Shown in pieces: positions 1 through 7,818 of a stretch of DNA of 64,000 nt. This stretch comes from Thermoplasmata archaeon (lineage in GTDB: Archaea > Thermoplasmatota > Thermoplasmata > Thermoplasmatales > Thermoplasmataceae). Each line of letters starts with the position of its first letter. Position 1 is the first letter of the stretch. Location of the stretch: positions 1 through 64,000 of the forward strand of contig JAJZJZ010000003.1 of the NCBI GenBank assembly GCA_021809755.1, read 5' to 3'. Made by a program: the position numbers and the translations under genes. The notes below the pieces were generated by a model. It had not been told where the DNA came from. It did no database searches and was given only the letters and a program-made list of their open reading frames with translations.

Positions 1-78
1 TATCAGGAGGATCACGATCTGAACGTGGTGCTGAAATATATACGAGAATATTTTCAATATATTATACATCAAAATTAA
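1..78 (+). CDS. C-terminal end of a gene cut by the left edge (tentative)
   Basis: Frame 1 is open from the first base to a TAA at 76-78 and encodes 25 residues ending LKYIREYFQYIIHQN. The composition (charged and aromatic, alpha-helical) looks like the tail of a soluble protein, but the fragment is too short to assign a family. It could also be a chance open frame. No other coding signal appears between it and the methyltransferase gene at 396. Confidence 0.3.
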   Translation, partial: YQEDHDLNVVLKYIREYFQYIIHQN

Positions 79-395
79 GAGGGAATAATTTCATCGCAGA
101 TACCCCGTCAGTTATGAAAAGAAAAGCAAGACTCGGATAATGGATCAGGAACATCAGACTGACCAGTTACCCTTTTTTTCCAACAAATATGAAATTAGAC
201 CTCTTAGCGTAATCTGAGCCTACACAGTCAAGCAAAATTTAGATCTTAACTGTTTAATGAGACATCGTTAATGGTTAGTTAAAGATCAATTTATAGCTAG
301 CTTTTTTCAAATTGAAATCTTCACTTCGTTCTGAACTTGCTAGTTGAGAAATTTGCATAAAAGGTTAAATCAGTTTTTCGCTTTGTTGTTTTATT
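79..395. other. gene-free stretch upstream of the methyltransferase gene
   Basis: About 317 bases with stops in all frames. I see no tRNA, repeat array or strong inverted repeat. AT-rich elements around 240-300 could serve as a promoter for the gene starting at 396, but none stands out. Confidence 0.5.
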
Positions 396-1001
396 GTGAA
401 TAGCGATGTTTTTGAAATTGCTGTAAAGGGTATGATATTAAGATACAGGGTATGCACCAGCGTTTATCCGCCTTCTGAGGATACATATCTACTTCTAGAA
501 TCCCTATCTCTAGGAGAAAAGGTACTTGAAATAGGGTGCGGGTCTGGAATATTATCCGTTTATTGTGCAGCTCTTGGTTCTGCCGTAACTGCAGTTGACA
601 TTAATCCTTTGGCGCTGAACTGCACTGACATGAATTCTAGGCTCAACCATGTGAGTGTTGAGACGCTACTCTCAGACCTTTTCGAAAAGATTGATGACTC
701 ATACGACTCCATTATCTTTAACCCCCCTTACCTTCCAACTGAAGACAATATTGAAGGATCAGAACAGTGGAATGGTGGTAGAGATGGGTTTAAAGTGACA
801 AAAGCCTTTTTGAATTCACTTGGGTCTCATTTGAATAAAGGAGGATCTGCATGGCTGGTTCTGTCATCCTTGACTGACATCCAATCGCTAATAGACTCTT
901 ATAAACAGTTCACTTTTCAGAAGGTAAAATCAATATCATTCTTCATGGAAACACTGAATTCTTACCGTATTTCCTTAAATGAGGAGGATCATATAAGTTA
1001 A
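396..1001 (+). CDS. HemK2/Mtq2-like N5-glutamine methyltransferase
   Basis: SAM-dependent methyltransferase of the archaeal/eukaryotic HemK2 branch, which methylates the glutamine of the GGQ motif in class I release factors. Visible signs are an N-terminal PSEDTYLLLE segment (residues 26-35), SAM motif I EIGCGSGIL (45-53), an acidic residue after strand 2 (VDIN, 68-70), and the catalytic NPPY (109-112) that contacts the target amide. At 201 residues it matches the short HemK2 type, which lacks the N-terminal domain of bacterial PrmC. The listed start is GTG. An in-frame ATG at 432 gives a protein beginning MILRYRV, closer to relatives, so the true start may be there. It stands alone, with a 218-base gap before the next gene on the same strand. 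The family is confident; the release-factor substrate comes from family knowledge. Confidence 0.8.
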   Translation: MNSDVFEIAVKGMILRYRVCTSVYPPSEDTYLLLESLSLGEKVLEIGCGSGILSVYCAALGSAVTAVDINPLALNCTDMNSRLNHVSVETLLSDLFEKIDDSYDSIIFNPPYLPTEDNIEGSEQWNGGRDGFKVTKAFLNSLGSHLNKGGSAWLVLSSLTDIQSLIDSYKQFTFQKVKSISFFMETLNSYRISLNEEDHIS

Positions 1002-1180
1002 TATATTGTTGAAAGCCTTAAATCATAGATGGAACTTTGCCGGCTACCCGTATGAATTAATGCACTGATCTGATGTACTAAGAAATATTAAACCACATTG
1101 TTTCCATATGCAGCAATAATAGGAATCTGTCGGAACTTCCACTCGAAGAATGATAATATGATATTTTCACACTGCCCCCC

Positions 1181-1195
1181 ATAAAATTTATTAAT
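1181..1195 (+). promoter_or_regulatory. TATA box of the secreted-protein gene at 1220
   Basis: An AT-only run (ataaaatttattaat) lies centred about 32 bases before the ATG at 1220, the expected place for an archaeal TATA box of a leaderless or nearly leaderless transcript. It is directly followed by the C-tract at 1196-1209, which therefore forms the TATA-to-start spacer. Confidence 0.55.
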
Positions 1196-1209
1196 CCCCC
1201 CCCCTCCCC
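1196..1209 (+). repeat. homopolymeric C tract (C9-T-C4) in the core promoter
   Basis: Nine C, one T, then four C lie between the TATA-like box and the ATG at 1220; a further C6 run is at 1175-1180. Such runs are conspicuous in this AT-rich window. The only other run of this length that I see is at 57216-57226, in the same position relative to a similar gene. Slippage here would change the TATA-start spacing. Confidence 0.75.
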
Positions 1210-1219
1210 TTTCGGTGCT

Positions 1220-2152
1220 ATGGAACTAAGAAAAGCTCTATTATCCATAACAGCCATAGTAATTGTGATATTGTTCGTAGGTATGTCCATTAATCCAATA
1301 CAGACATCTTCCGTTGAACACGTTCAAAAACAATCGCAGAAGATTTCAGGAGATGGCACACCCACCTCCACTGCAATGAAAGCATATTCCCTGTTAAAAG
1401 AAAGTAACCTAAGTTTCATGTATACCAAAACCGTGATTTCCGGATCAGGGAATAGTAAAGTGCTTCATATTGAAATTGTATATAGCTATTCCTCAGCAAT
1501 GACCGCTCCTGAAATTGGCGAAAATATAACACAATTTTCACATGAAGGTAAAGTTAGCGTTAGTTTCAGAGGACATAGGATGTATATTACATCGAGTGTT
1601 CACATTACTGACAAATTAAATTTATCGAACACATATCACAACAGGGAGAATAGTCCCCTAATTGCCACTGATTCCATGCCGGGGTCTTTTTATTACCATA
1701 TTTATACTAAATCGCTGTCAGGATATAATGCGATACTATCGGTTACGAGGGTAGGGATTCCTCAGCTCAGCGTATATTCAGTTGCAACAGTTGGAATTAT
1801 GCTGGGAGAAGTAGTTGCATATGAGGAGGGGGCAATTATTTCCATTGATCCTGCAGCTGCTTCCATAGTTCCATATACCATAGCAATAATCGCTGCAGAC
1901 ACAGTGTATTTATATACCTATGCTCTGAGTCACCACGCACCAACAATATATATTGACGTAGGATTCAGCTATGGAACGCAATGGTATAATTTCTATAATA
2001 TTGGAGCATATGGTGAAGAAGGTATGTACATGAGCAATTATGATTCAAGTGGTGGATTGTATGAACCCTTGATGACATCATATGGACCGGGGACAGCTTC
2101 AATATTTAGCCATCATGGTGCATGGAACCCTAATGCACAGCCACCATGGTAA
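1220..2152 (+). CDS. secreted or membrane-anchored protein with Gly/Ala-rich hydrophobic segment, function unknown
   Basis: A 310-residue protein of no family I recognise. A single N-terminal hydrophobic helix (about residues 8-24, TAIVIVILFVG) serves as signal anchor or signal peptide. After it come a Ser/Thr-rich beta-type region (30-180), a long hydrophobic Ala/Ile-rich segment (about 183-236) that could form two membrane-active helices, and a Gly/Tyr-rich tail. The leader closely resembles that of the protein at 56397-57203 (TAI-IVILF-G in both). The layout also recalls the protein at 53870-54634. A small membrane-protein gene follows after 15 bases, as it does for both relatives. The start fits a TATA box about 32 bases upstream. 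I infer an exported effector, perhaps bacteriocin-like, with the downstream protein giving self-protection. An S-layer or adhesion role is an alternative. Confidence 0.6.
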   Translation: MELRKALLSITAIVIVILFVGMSINPIQTSSVEHVQKQSQKISGDGTPTSTAMKAYSLLKESNLSFMYTKTVISGSGNSKVLHIEIVYSYSSAMTAPEIGENITQFSHEGKVSVSFRGHRMYITSSVHITDKLNLSNTYHNRENSPLIATDSMPGSFYYHIYTKSLSGYNAILSVTRVGIPQLSVYSVATVGIMLGEVVAYEEGAIISIDPAAASIVPYTIAIIAADTVYLYTYALSHHAPTIYIDVGFSYGTQWYNFYNIGAYGEEGMYMSNYDSSGGLYEPLMTSYGPGTASIFSHHGAWNPNAQPPW

Positions 2153-2167
2153 TATTTTGGTAATAAT

Positions 2168-2482
2168 ATGAATCTCGGTTTAACTCTTATTTTTTTTATT
2201 ACATTCAGCTCCAGCGCTAGTTTAACTTTTATTTTTCTTATTATATTCAATGTATTACTATTTCTCTCCATATTCCTGTATTGGATAGTTCTTTATAGAA
2301 TATTTCAAAAGAAGCCCGTAGAATGGAGAACCCTTCATGCTACAATGATTTTTCTTTATATTATGATATACTTATACTTCGCATTCACTATCTTTGGAAT
2401 CGTGATAAGCATTTTGGCGAGCTATCCGTATGTAAAATTATTGATATTTCGTTATAAATTAAAGAAAATGAAACACACATGA
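2168..2482 (+). CDS. small three-helix membrane protein, putative immunity or partner protein
   Basis: A 104-residue, very hydrophobic protein with about three transmembrane helices (roughly residues 5-45, read as one or two passes, and 58-90) and a basic tail ending KKMKHT. It starts 15 bases after the secreted-protein gene and is probably co-transcribed with it. No family is recognised. Size, topology and position match the small membrane proteins after the other two secreted proteins in this window (53543-53866 and 55837-56346), although the sequences are not obviously alike. Dedicated immunity proteins of bacteriocins are often of this size and topology, which is the basis of the suggested role. 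This is inference from architecture, not homology. Confidence 0.55.
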   Translation: MNLGLTLIFFITFSSSASLTFIFLIIFNVLLFLSIFLYWIVLYRIFQKKPVEWRTLHATMIFLYIMIYLYFAFTIFGIVISILASYPYVKLLIFRYKLKKMKHT

Positions 2483-2565
2483 TGTTAAGAAACTGAATCA
2501 AAGGTTTTTAGATTTATTCAGGTTTTTCCTTGGTTTCAGGCCTTTTGTGTGACCAATTATGCATC

Positions 2566-3091
2566 TTAATGTTTACCGAGCGTACATGCTTTTAAAACCT
2601 TCGTCTTTTTTGGAGATACCAGATCAACGGGAACAGGAAGTTTCTTCCTTCCATGTTTACCGAGATCGGATTCAATGAATGATTCATCCTGCACCATTCC
2701 CGCTTTAAGGTGATACCATGTTCTTCCAACTGCTTCCATATGATCTTGTCCTTTCCCGTTGATGAAAGCCTCTCTATGAAAAGCCATGTGGTTCTGGAAT
2801 CTGTTATTGTTACCAGATAGTGCAGGAAGTTCCTGAATGATATCCTGTCGTGGAGTTCCCTTTCAATAATTTCATCAGAACAGTTATACATGCTCGGCAG
2901 GGACAATGTTTTGATCATGACAACCTCATCAACGTTGGGTCTTCCGCCTTTGTCTGTATCATTCCTGTAAAAATCTTTCACAATATGTTTAATCATTCCC
3001 AGCCTATCATGCCATCAATCTTTGTCTGTCTGGCAATGGATTTCATGGGTTTATAGGCTTCACGGAAACCGTAATCCACAATGTTATTCAT
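2566..3091 (-). pseudogene. decayed IS5-type transposase remnant
   Basis: Read in three successive frames on the minus strand, this encodes the N-terminal half of an IS5-group transposase. It starts at an ATG at 3089-3091 (MNNIVDYGFREAYKPM), shifts frame near 2996-3000 into a segment with GRPNVDEVVMIKTL and DRISFRNFLHYL, and shifts again near 2700 into VQDESFIES and KHGRKK. It then stops at 2566 without the catalytic C-terminal part. About 170 residues remain of the roughly 300 expected. No clear terminal inverted repeats remain. It marks the downstream side of the secreted-protein/membrane-protein pair as a site of past insertion. Confidence 0.8.
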
Positions 3092-3361
3092 TGATTATGC
3101 ATGCTTGTCCCATGAATAAGGCTTTCCTTTCGCACAACAGTAAATTCATGCCTGAAATACGTATTCTGTATTACCTTTTATTGGAAATGTGACACGAATA
3201 AAGATCCAATGTAAAAATAATTCTCGTGAGAAGTTTTAGGAGAAGTCTATTGCTGTAGATTTCATTATATATGAGGGTTGGCCTGAAAATCTATATTCGC
3301 GCTTTCATAATATCAACTGTCGAAATAGATAGATATTATTATTACTAAATGATAAGGAATC

Positions 3362-3697
3362 ATGGCATCTTCGGATATTTTAAAAGAGATGATAGGACAG
3401 TTCTCTGGAAATGAACAGGTCAAGAAAGAAATAGCCAACTTTGATAAAACCTTCCAGTTTTCCACCACGGAAGGCGCGAATTATTTTGTCAGTGTTGCCA
3501 AGGGCGATGTGGTGTTTGGTGAAGGAAAGGCTCCTTCAGCAAGTGTAACAATAACGGGAAAGGATGAGGTACTCTCTGATCTATATTTGGGAAAAGCCGA
3601 TCCTGTAATGTCGTACATGTCAGGGAAAATAAAGGTTTCAGGAGATATAATGAGCGCAACAAAGATTATGGGGCTTTTGAAGAAATTAAAGAAGTGA
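3362..3697 (+). CDS. SCP2 sterol-carrier-domain protein
   Basis: A stand-alone SCP2 domain of 111 residues. SCP2 proteins bind acyl chains, acyl-CoAs or other lipids in a hydrophobic cavity. Typical features are the central beta-strand run with VFGEGKAPSASVTITGKDE (about residues 50-68), the following LYLGKADPVMSYMSGKIKVSGD stretch, split here around residue 80, and a C-terminal amphipathic helix. It is separated by only 4 bases from the fused hydroxyacyl-CoA dehydrogenase/enoyl-CoA hydratase gene, so it is almost certainly in the same operon. That context points to delivery or shielding of fatty acyl-CoA intermediates in beta-oxidation. An A+G-rich aagga lies just before the ATG. Archaea make isoprenoid lipids, so the ligand is more likely scavenged fatty acids than sterols. 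Confidence 0.85.
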   Translation: MASSDILKEMIGQFSGNEQVKKEIANFDKTFQFSTTEGANYFVSVAKGDVVFGEGKAPSASVTITGKDEVLSDLYLGKADPVMSYMSGKIKVSGDIMSATKIMGLLKKLKK

Positions 3698-3701
3698 ACA
3701 T

Positions 3702-5687
3702 ATGGATATTAAGAAAATTACCGTAATCGGCGGAGGCATAATGGGAAGTGGAATAGCTCAAGTAATTGCCACTTCAGGTATCAATGTGATAGTAGAGGAT
3801 GCCTTTAAAGAGGCACTGGACAAATCAAAGAAGACAATAAGCGAAAGTCTCGGCAAATTTGTAAAATCAGGAAAAGTTTCAGAAAATGATTCAGCAACAA
3901 TTCTATCAAGGATAAGATTCAGCAGTGATCTCAAAGAAGCTGTATCAGATTCTGACGTAATTATTGAAGCTGTTCCTGAAATTCCAGATTTAAAGATAAA
4001 AATTTTCAAGGATATAGAAAAGTTTGCAAGCCCCAATGCTATTTTAGCAACAAATACTTCTAATATTAGAATTTCAGAAATTTCCGCTTCAATGAATGAT
4101 CCTGGAAGGCTCGTAGGAATGCATTTCTTTAATCCTCCCGTTTTAATGAAACTTGTTGAAGTGATTAAGGGGGAAAAGACTCACGAAAAAAATTTTGAAG
4201 CGATTTACGAACTTGTCAAGAAGATTGGAAAGGTTCCAATCAGAGTTTTAAAGGATACTGCAGGTTTTGTAGTAAACAGAATCAGTGCACCCGAATCTCT
4301 GTTCTTCTGTATGCTCCTTCAGGAAGGGATAGATTCACCAGCAGCCATAGATACTTTCGCCAAATCACAGGCTCTTCCCATGGGGCCATATGAACTCATG
4401 GATTACGTTGGTATAGATACAGTAGTCCATTCCCTGGAGTATTATTCAAAAACGCTTTCTCCGGATTATGGAAAATGTACATATTATAATTCAATGATGA
4501 AGGATAACAAACTCGGCCTTAAAACAGGAGAAGGATTCTACAGATGGGAAAACAGGAAAGCTGTCATACCTCAAGCTCAGCCATCGGATAAGGTCGAGCT
4601 CATGGATATCCTATGTCTAGAAGTGAATGAGGCAGTTAAGCTCATAGAAGATGGAGTTACCAGTCCTGATGACATTGAAACCGGAGTAAAACTGGGCATG
4701 AATAGGCCATTTGGACCTATATCGGTCGCTTCAGGGTTAACAAATTCAGAGATTAAAGAAAAACTTGAAAACATATCTAAAAAATTCAAGATTTCAGTCT
4801 TTGAACCTGCCAGGAGCATTAAGGAAGGAAAGTTGAAAGAGGTCCTCTCAGGAAAAGTGGAGAGGAAGGAATCAAAGGTAAAGGAGGTAAAGCCTGCAGA
4901 AACGGGTGCAAAGCCAGAGGGACTTATTGCAATTATAAGAGAAAACAGGGTTGCCAGACTTGAAATAAGGAATGGAAAAAATAATCTTCTCAATGCCGGT
5001 GTTCTCAACGAGCTTGAAAGTGCCATAGATTCTCTTTGGAATGATAAGGAGATATATGTCATAGTTATTGCTGGTTCAGGGGAAATTTTCTCTGCCGGGG
5101 CGGAATTAACGCAGTTCATTCCTGGAGGAATTGATTTTGTTGAATATTCCAGAAAGGGTGAAAGATTATTCAGGAGATTGTCAGAGATTCCAAAGATAAC
5201 AATTGCAGAAATGAAAGGATATGTTTTAGGAGGAGGGTTTGAACTTTCCCTTAATTGCGACATAAGGATTGCTACACCCGAGACAGTTATCGGATTTCCA
5301 GAAGTTACCATAGGTCTCCTTCCAGGATGGAGCGGCACACAGAGACTTCCAAAACTCATTGGAATGTCAAGAGCAACCCACCTGATTCTATCTGGAGAGA
5401 GATTTGATGGAACTACTGCATACAATATTGGAATAGTTTCAAAACTCTTCACCAAAGGGGAAATAAAGGAAAGAACAATGGAATTTGCGAAAGATTTGTC
5501 TGAAAAGGTATCTCCCATTGCAGCCGCACTTTCCAAGAGACTCATCAACAAGGGTTCTGAAATGTCAATGGATAATGGCCTTGAAATGGAGGCAATATCA
5601 ATGGGCCTCCTATATACAACAGATGATTTCAAGGAAGGAATTTCTGCTTTTGTGCAAAAAAGAAAGCCGGATTACAAATTCAAGTAA
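3702..5687 (+). CDS. bifunctional 3-hydroxyacyl-CoA dehydrogenase / enoyl-CoA hydratase
   Basis: A 661-residue fusion catalysing two consecutive beta-oxidation steps. Residues 1 to about 390 are the NAD-dependent 3-hydroxyacyl-CoA dehydrogenase: Rossmann motif GGGIMGSGIAQ (10-20), catalytic His in GMHFFNPP (H141), and a duplicated C-terminal helical domain. A Lys/Glu-rich linker (about 385-405) joins a crotonase domain with the oxyanion segment FSAGAEL, a catalytic Glu in GGGFELSLNCD and a second Glu in FPEVTIGLLPG. Both acid residues are kept, so hydratase activity is expected. The order (dehydrogenase first) is the archaeal type and the reverse of bacterial FadB. The SCP2 gene precedes it by 4 bases. 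The electron-transfer flavoprotein at 40554 would take the electrons of the preceding acyl-CoA dehydrogenase step. Confidence 0.92.
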   Translation: MDIKKITVIGGGIMGSGIAQVIATSGINVIVEDAFKEALDKSKKTISESLGKFVKSGKVSENDSATILSRIRFSSDLKEAVSDSDVIIEAVPEIPDLKIKIFKDIEKFASPNAILATNTSNIRISEISASMNDPGRLVGMHFFNPPVLMKLVEVIKGEKTHEKNFEAIYELVKKIGKVPIRVLKDTAGFVVNRISAPESLFFCMLLQEGIDSPAAIDTFAKSQALPMGPYELMDYVGIDTVVHSLEYYSKTLSPDYGKCTYYNSMMKDNKLGLKTGEGFYRWENRKAVIPQAQPSDKVELMDILCLEVNEAVKLIEDGVTSPDDIETGVKLGMNRPFGPISVASGLTNSEIKEKLENISKKFKISVFEPARSIKEGKLKEVLSGKVERKESKVKEVKPAETGAKPEGLIAIIRENRVARLEIRNGKNNLLNAGVLNELESAIDSLWNDKEIYVIVIAGSGEIFSAGAELTQFIPGGIDFVEYSRKGERLFRRLSEIPKITIAEMKGYVLGGGFELSLNCDIRIATPETVIGFPEVTIGLLPGWSGTQRLPKLIGMSRATHLILSGERFDGTTAYNIGIVSKLFTKGEIKERTMEFAKDLSEKVSPIAAALSKRLINKGSEMSMDNGLEMEAISMGLLYTTDDFKEGISAFVQKRKPDYKFK

Positions 5688-5699
5688 TCCCTAAATTCT

Positions 5700-5709
5700 T
5701 ATTTTTTTT
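5700..5709 (+). terminator. T-run between convergent genes
   Basis: A run of eight T (5702-5709), followed by seven A, lies 15 bases after the stop of the beta-oxidation gene and before the end of the convergent ABC permease gene. Archaeal termination commonly occurs at such T-rich stretches, and the A-run can serve the opposite strand. Confidence 0.4.
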
Positions 5710-5771
5710 AAAAAAATTGATTTTTGAAATCTCTATATTTGAATTTATAAATAGATTGGTAATGGAAAATT

Positions 5772-6647
5772 TTAGTTAAACTCTCTCTTTTCAAATATAA
5801 ACAATCCCAATATAGTAGATATAATGAAATATCCTGCCATGATTATGAGCCCTTCTGATATTGTTGCGTTGTATGTAGTTGTGAAGATTGTTCTCTTCGG
5901 CCCAATTTGAGTGGTGGAATGGACAATATGGGCAGGGAATGGAACTGTGAATATATTTGTAATTATACCAGCTGTATATGTAATTATGAACCAAGGTTCT
6001 ATTCCAACCAGACTCGAAATTAGATCTTGCATTAGAGTGAATGCGAATAGGAAAAGGATTATAGTTATCAATATTGAATAGGCGCTCGATTTAAAAAGTG
6101 AGCTGAAGAAGAAGGCAAATCCTAGAACTGCTGCAAGATATAGAATTGAAAATAGAATGGCATCCCCTAATTGATAGGGTATACTGTATCCAAAGTAATA
6201 TATCCCATTAGCAATGGTGATTGCGAGGAAGATAAACATTATTAGAAGCGATGCAACGAACGATGCTATCCACTTTCCAATATATATGGATGATCGTCTT
6301 ATGGGTCTGCTTGCAATGAAGAATCCAGTTTTGTTCTGAAATTCACCAGATATTGAATCTCCACCAAAGAATATAGCTGATAAAATTATGATAAATGTTA
6401 TAGATTGCCCTACCCATCCTCCGTAGAAGCTTAAATTTGAAGAGAGAAATGATTGCGGTCTATAATATCCAATAATCCCTGTGAGTATAAAATCAATTAT
6501 TAGGCCTATTATAAGAAGAATCAAAAATCTCCTTGATCGAAAATAGTTTAAGAGTTCATATTTTGTAATGATAAATAGCTGATCCAAGCTCCCTGGCGTT
6601 CCTATCTGCTGATTAACGTCTACATTCATAGTTTCCATTTCAATCAC
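5772..6647 (-). CDS. ABC-2-type transporter permease
   Basis: A 291-residue integral membrane subunit of an ABC exporter. After a soluble N-terminus with the TKYELLNYFRSRRF lead-in typical of ABC-2 permeases (about 28-41), it shows six predicted membrane helices: one near 43-62, then four in the middle, and a last one near 262-285. It starts at GTG (6645-6647), overlapping the stop of the ATPase gene by four bases, so translation is coupled and the two form one transporter. An in-frame ATG lies three codons on. The substrate cannot be told from sequence; such two-gene systems export drugs, lipids or peptides. The pair is convergent with the beta-oxidation operon. Confidence 0.85.
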   Translation of the reverse strand: MIEMETMNVDVNQQIGTPGSLDQLFIITKYELLNYFRSRRFLILLIIGLIIDFILTGIIGYYRPQSFLSSNLSFYGGWVGQSITFIIILSAIFFGGDSISGEFQNKTGFFIASRPIRRSSIYIGKWIASFVASLLIMFIFLAITIANGIYYFGYSIPYQLGDAILFSILYLAAVLGFAFFFSSLFKSSAYSILITIILFLFAFTLMQDLISSLVGIEPWFIITYTAGIITNIFTVPFPAHIVHSTTQIGPKRTIFTTTYNATISEGLIIMAGYFIISTILGLFIFEKREFN

Positions 6648-7588
6648 AATGTCTCCTTAATCAAATTCAAATACGTATCTTCAAGTCTCGTAGATGAACT
6701 CTTGAATCCTATAAGCCCCAATTGCATCCCTGCTAGGCTTGCCAGTATATATTCCTGACTTTGTAAACCACCGGTATACTTGATCCTTACCGATCTTGAA
6801 TCTATCCTTTCGACGGAAACTACATTGTTAATACGTGAAATTTGTCTGTTGATTGATTCATCTATGGGCTTTGAAAATTGTGCTTCAGCGGAATCGTCTA
6901 CTGTGGAAAACTTATCGGTAATTTCTTCCAGAGGACCATAGGCCAGCAGTTTACCATGGTCAATCATGGCAACCTCATCGCAAACGTCTGCAACTTCATT
7001 TAAGAGGTGAGAGCTCATGAAAATTAATCTGTCCTTTTTCTTCAGAGACTTTACGATATCACGAACTTCTGCCATTCCTCGTGGATCAAGACCACTGGTT
7101 GGTTCATCAAGCAGAATTATGGATGGATTCCCAATAAGAGTTGAAGCAATATTTACCCTCTGCTTCATACCTTTTGAAAATTTTCCAACATTCTTATCAA
7201 GCCAGTCTGTCATCTTAACTTCAGCCACCACTTCTTCTATTTGTGAGCCTCTTTCACTTCTTGGTATCCCTCTTAGTTCTGCAACCAAACTCAACGCTTC
7301 TCGAACTGTCATAGAAGGATATATCTCAGGAGTTTCTATTAGGGCAGAGCAGTCTGATAGGGCTTTTTTCTTATTTCTTTGAACATCAATCCCATTAATC
7401 AAAGCCTGACCGGAGGTTGGCCTTATTAAATCTGTGAATATCTTCAAAGTGGTTGTTTTTCCCGCGCCATTTGGCCCTAGAAATCCTACACATTTTGATC
7501 CGGATAAATTTAAGTTTAGATTTGAAAGAGCGGTAAAAGAACCGTATTTCTTTGTTAAATTTATTGCCTCTATTACATTGTCGTCCAA
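6644..7588 (-). CDS. ABC transporter ATP-binding protein
   Basis: A 314-residue ATPase that powers the adjacent ABC-2 permease. Walker A GPNGAGKTT (38-46), a Q-loop region near residue 85, signature FSKGMKQR (135-142; the second Ser of LSGGQ-type motifs is replaced by Lys), Walker B IILLDEP (155-161) and the switch His in SSHLL are all present, so the enzyme should be active. The C-terminal 90 residues form the extra domain usual in DrrA/CcmA-like exporters. The start is TTG at 7588, supported by a GAGGT Shine-Dalgarno motif eight bases upstream (7596-7600). It is the first gene of a two-gene operon. Confidence 0.9.
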   Translation of the reverse strand: MDDNVIEAINLTKKYGSFTALSNLNLNLSGSKCVGFLGPNGAGKTTTLKIFTDLIRPTSGQALINGIDVQRNKKKALSDCSALIETPEIYPSMTVREALSLVAELRGIPRSERGSQIEEVVAEVKMTDWLDKNVGKFSKGMKQRVNIASTLIGNPSIILLDEPTSGLDPRGMAEVRDIVKSLKKKDRLIFMSSHLLNEVADVCDEVAMIDHGKLLAYGPLEEITDKFSTVDDSAEAQFSKPIDESINRQISRINNVVSVERIDSRSVRIKYTGGLQSQEYILASLAGMQLGLIGFKSSSTRLEDTYLNLIKETL

Positions 7589-7711
7589 TTTTTTTACCTC
7601 TTATATTTCCATATTATTAATCAATATAAATCGTTTTTCGATATTTTGATCCAACGGTGCACACACCATATGATGAAAGTTTAATTAATAAAGAAATATC
7701 ATCCCATGAGC

Positions 7712-7784
7712 GCCACTGTAGCTCAGGTGGTAGAGCAGCTGACTTGTAATCAGCAGGTCGGGGGTTCAAATCCCTCCAGTGGCT
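7712..7784 (+). tRNA. tRNA-Thr (anticodon TGT)
   Basis: A complete cloverleaf: acceptor stem GCCACTG with CAGTGGC, D arm with GGTGG loop, anticodon stem GCTGA/TCAGC with loop CTTGTAA (anticodon TGT at 7745-7747), T arm with TTCAAAT loop, and discriminator T at 7784. There is no intron and no encoded CCA. A T5 run at 7786-7790 may terminate it. Confidence 0.97.
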
Positions 7785-7818
7785 CTTTTTGAACCCCACA
7801 CAATAAATTCAAGTTAAG

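Noticed and set aside
4577-5632. 351-codon open frame on the minus strand
   Set aside because: It lies wholly antisense to the enoyl-CoA hydratase domain, whose catalytic motifs are intact; the Ser/Leu/Ile-rich text is typical of a shadow frame.
7617-7799. 60-codon open frame on the minus strand over the tRNA-Thr gene, with the text NPRPADYKSAALPPEL
   Set aside because: This is the well-known false protein obtained by translating the antisense of a tRNA; the tRNA cloverleaf on the plus strand is complete.
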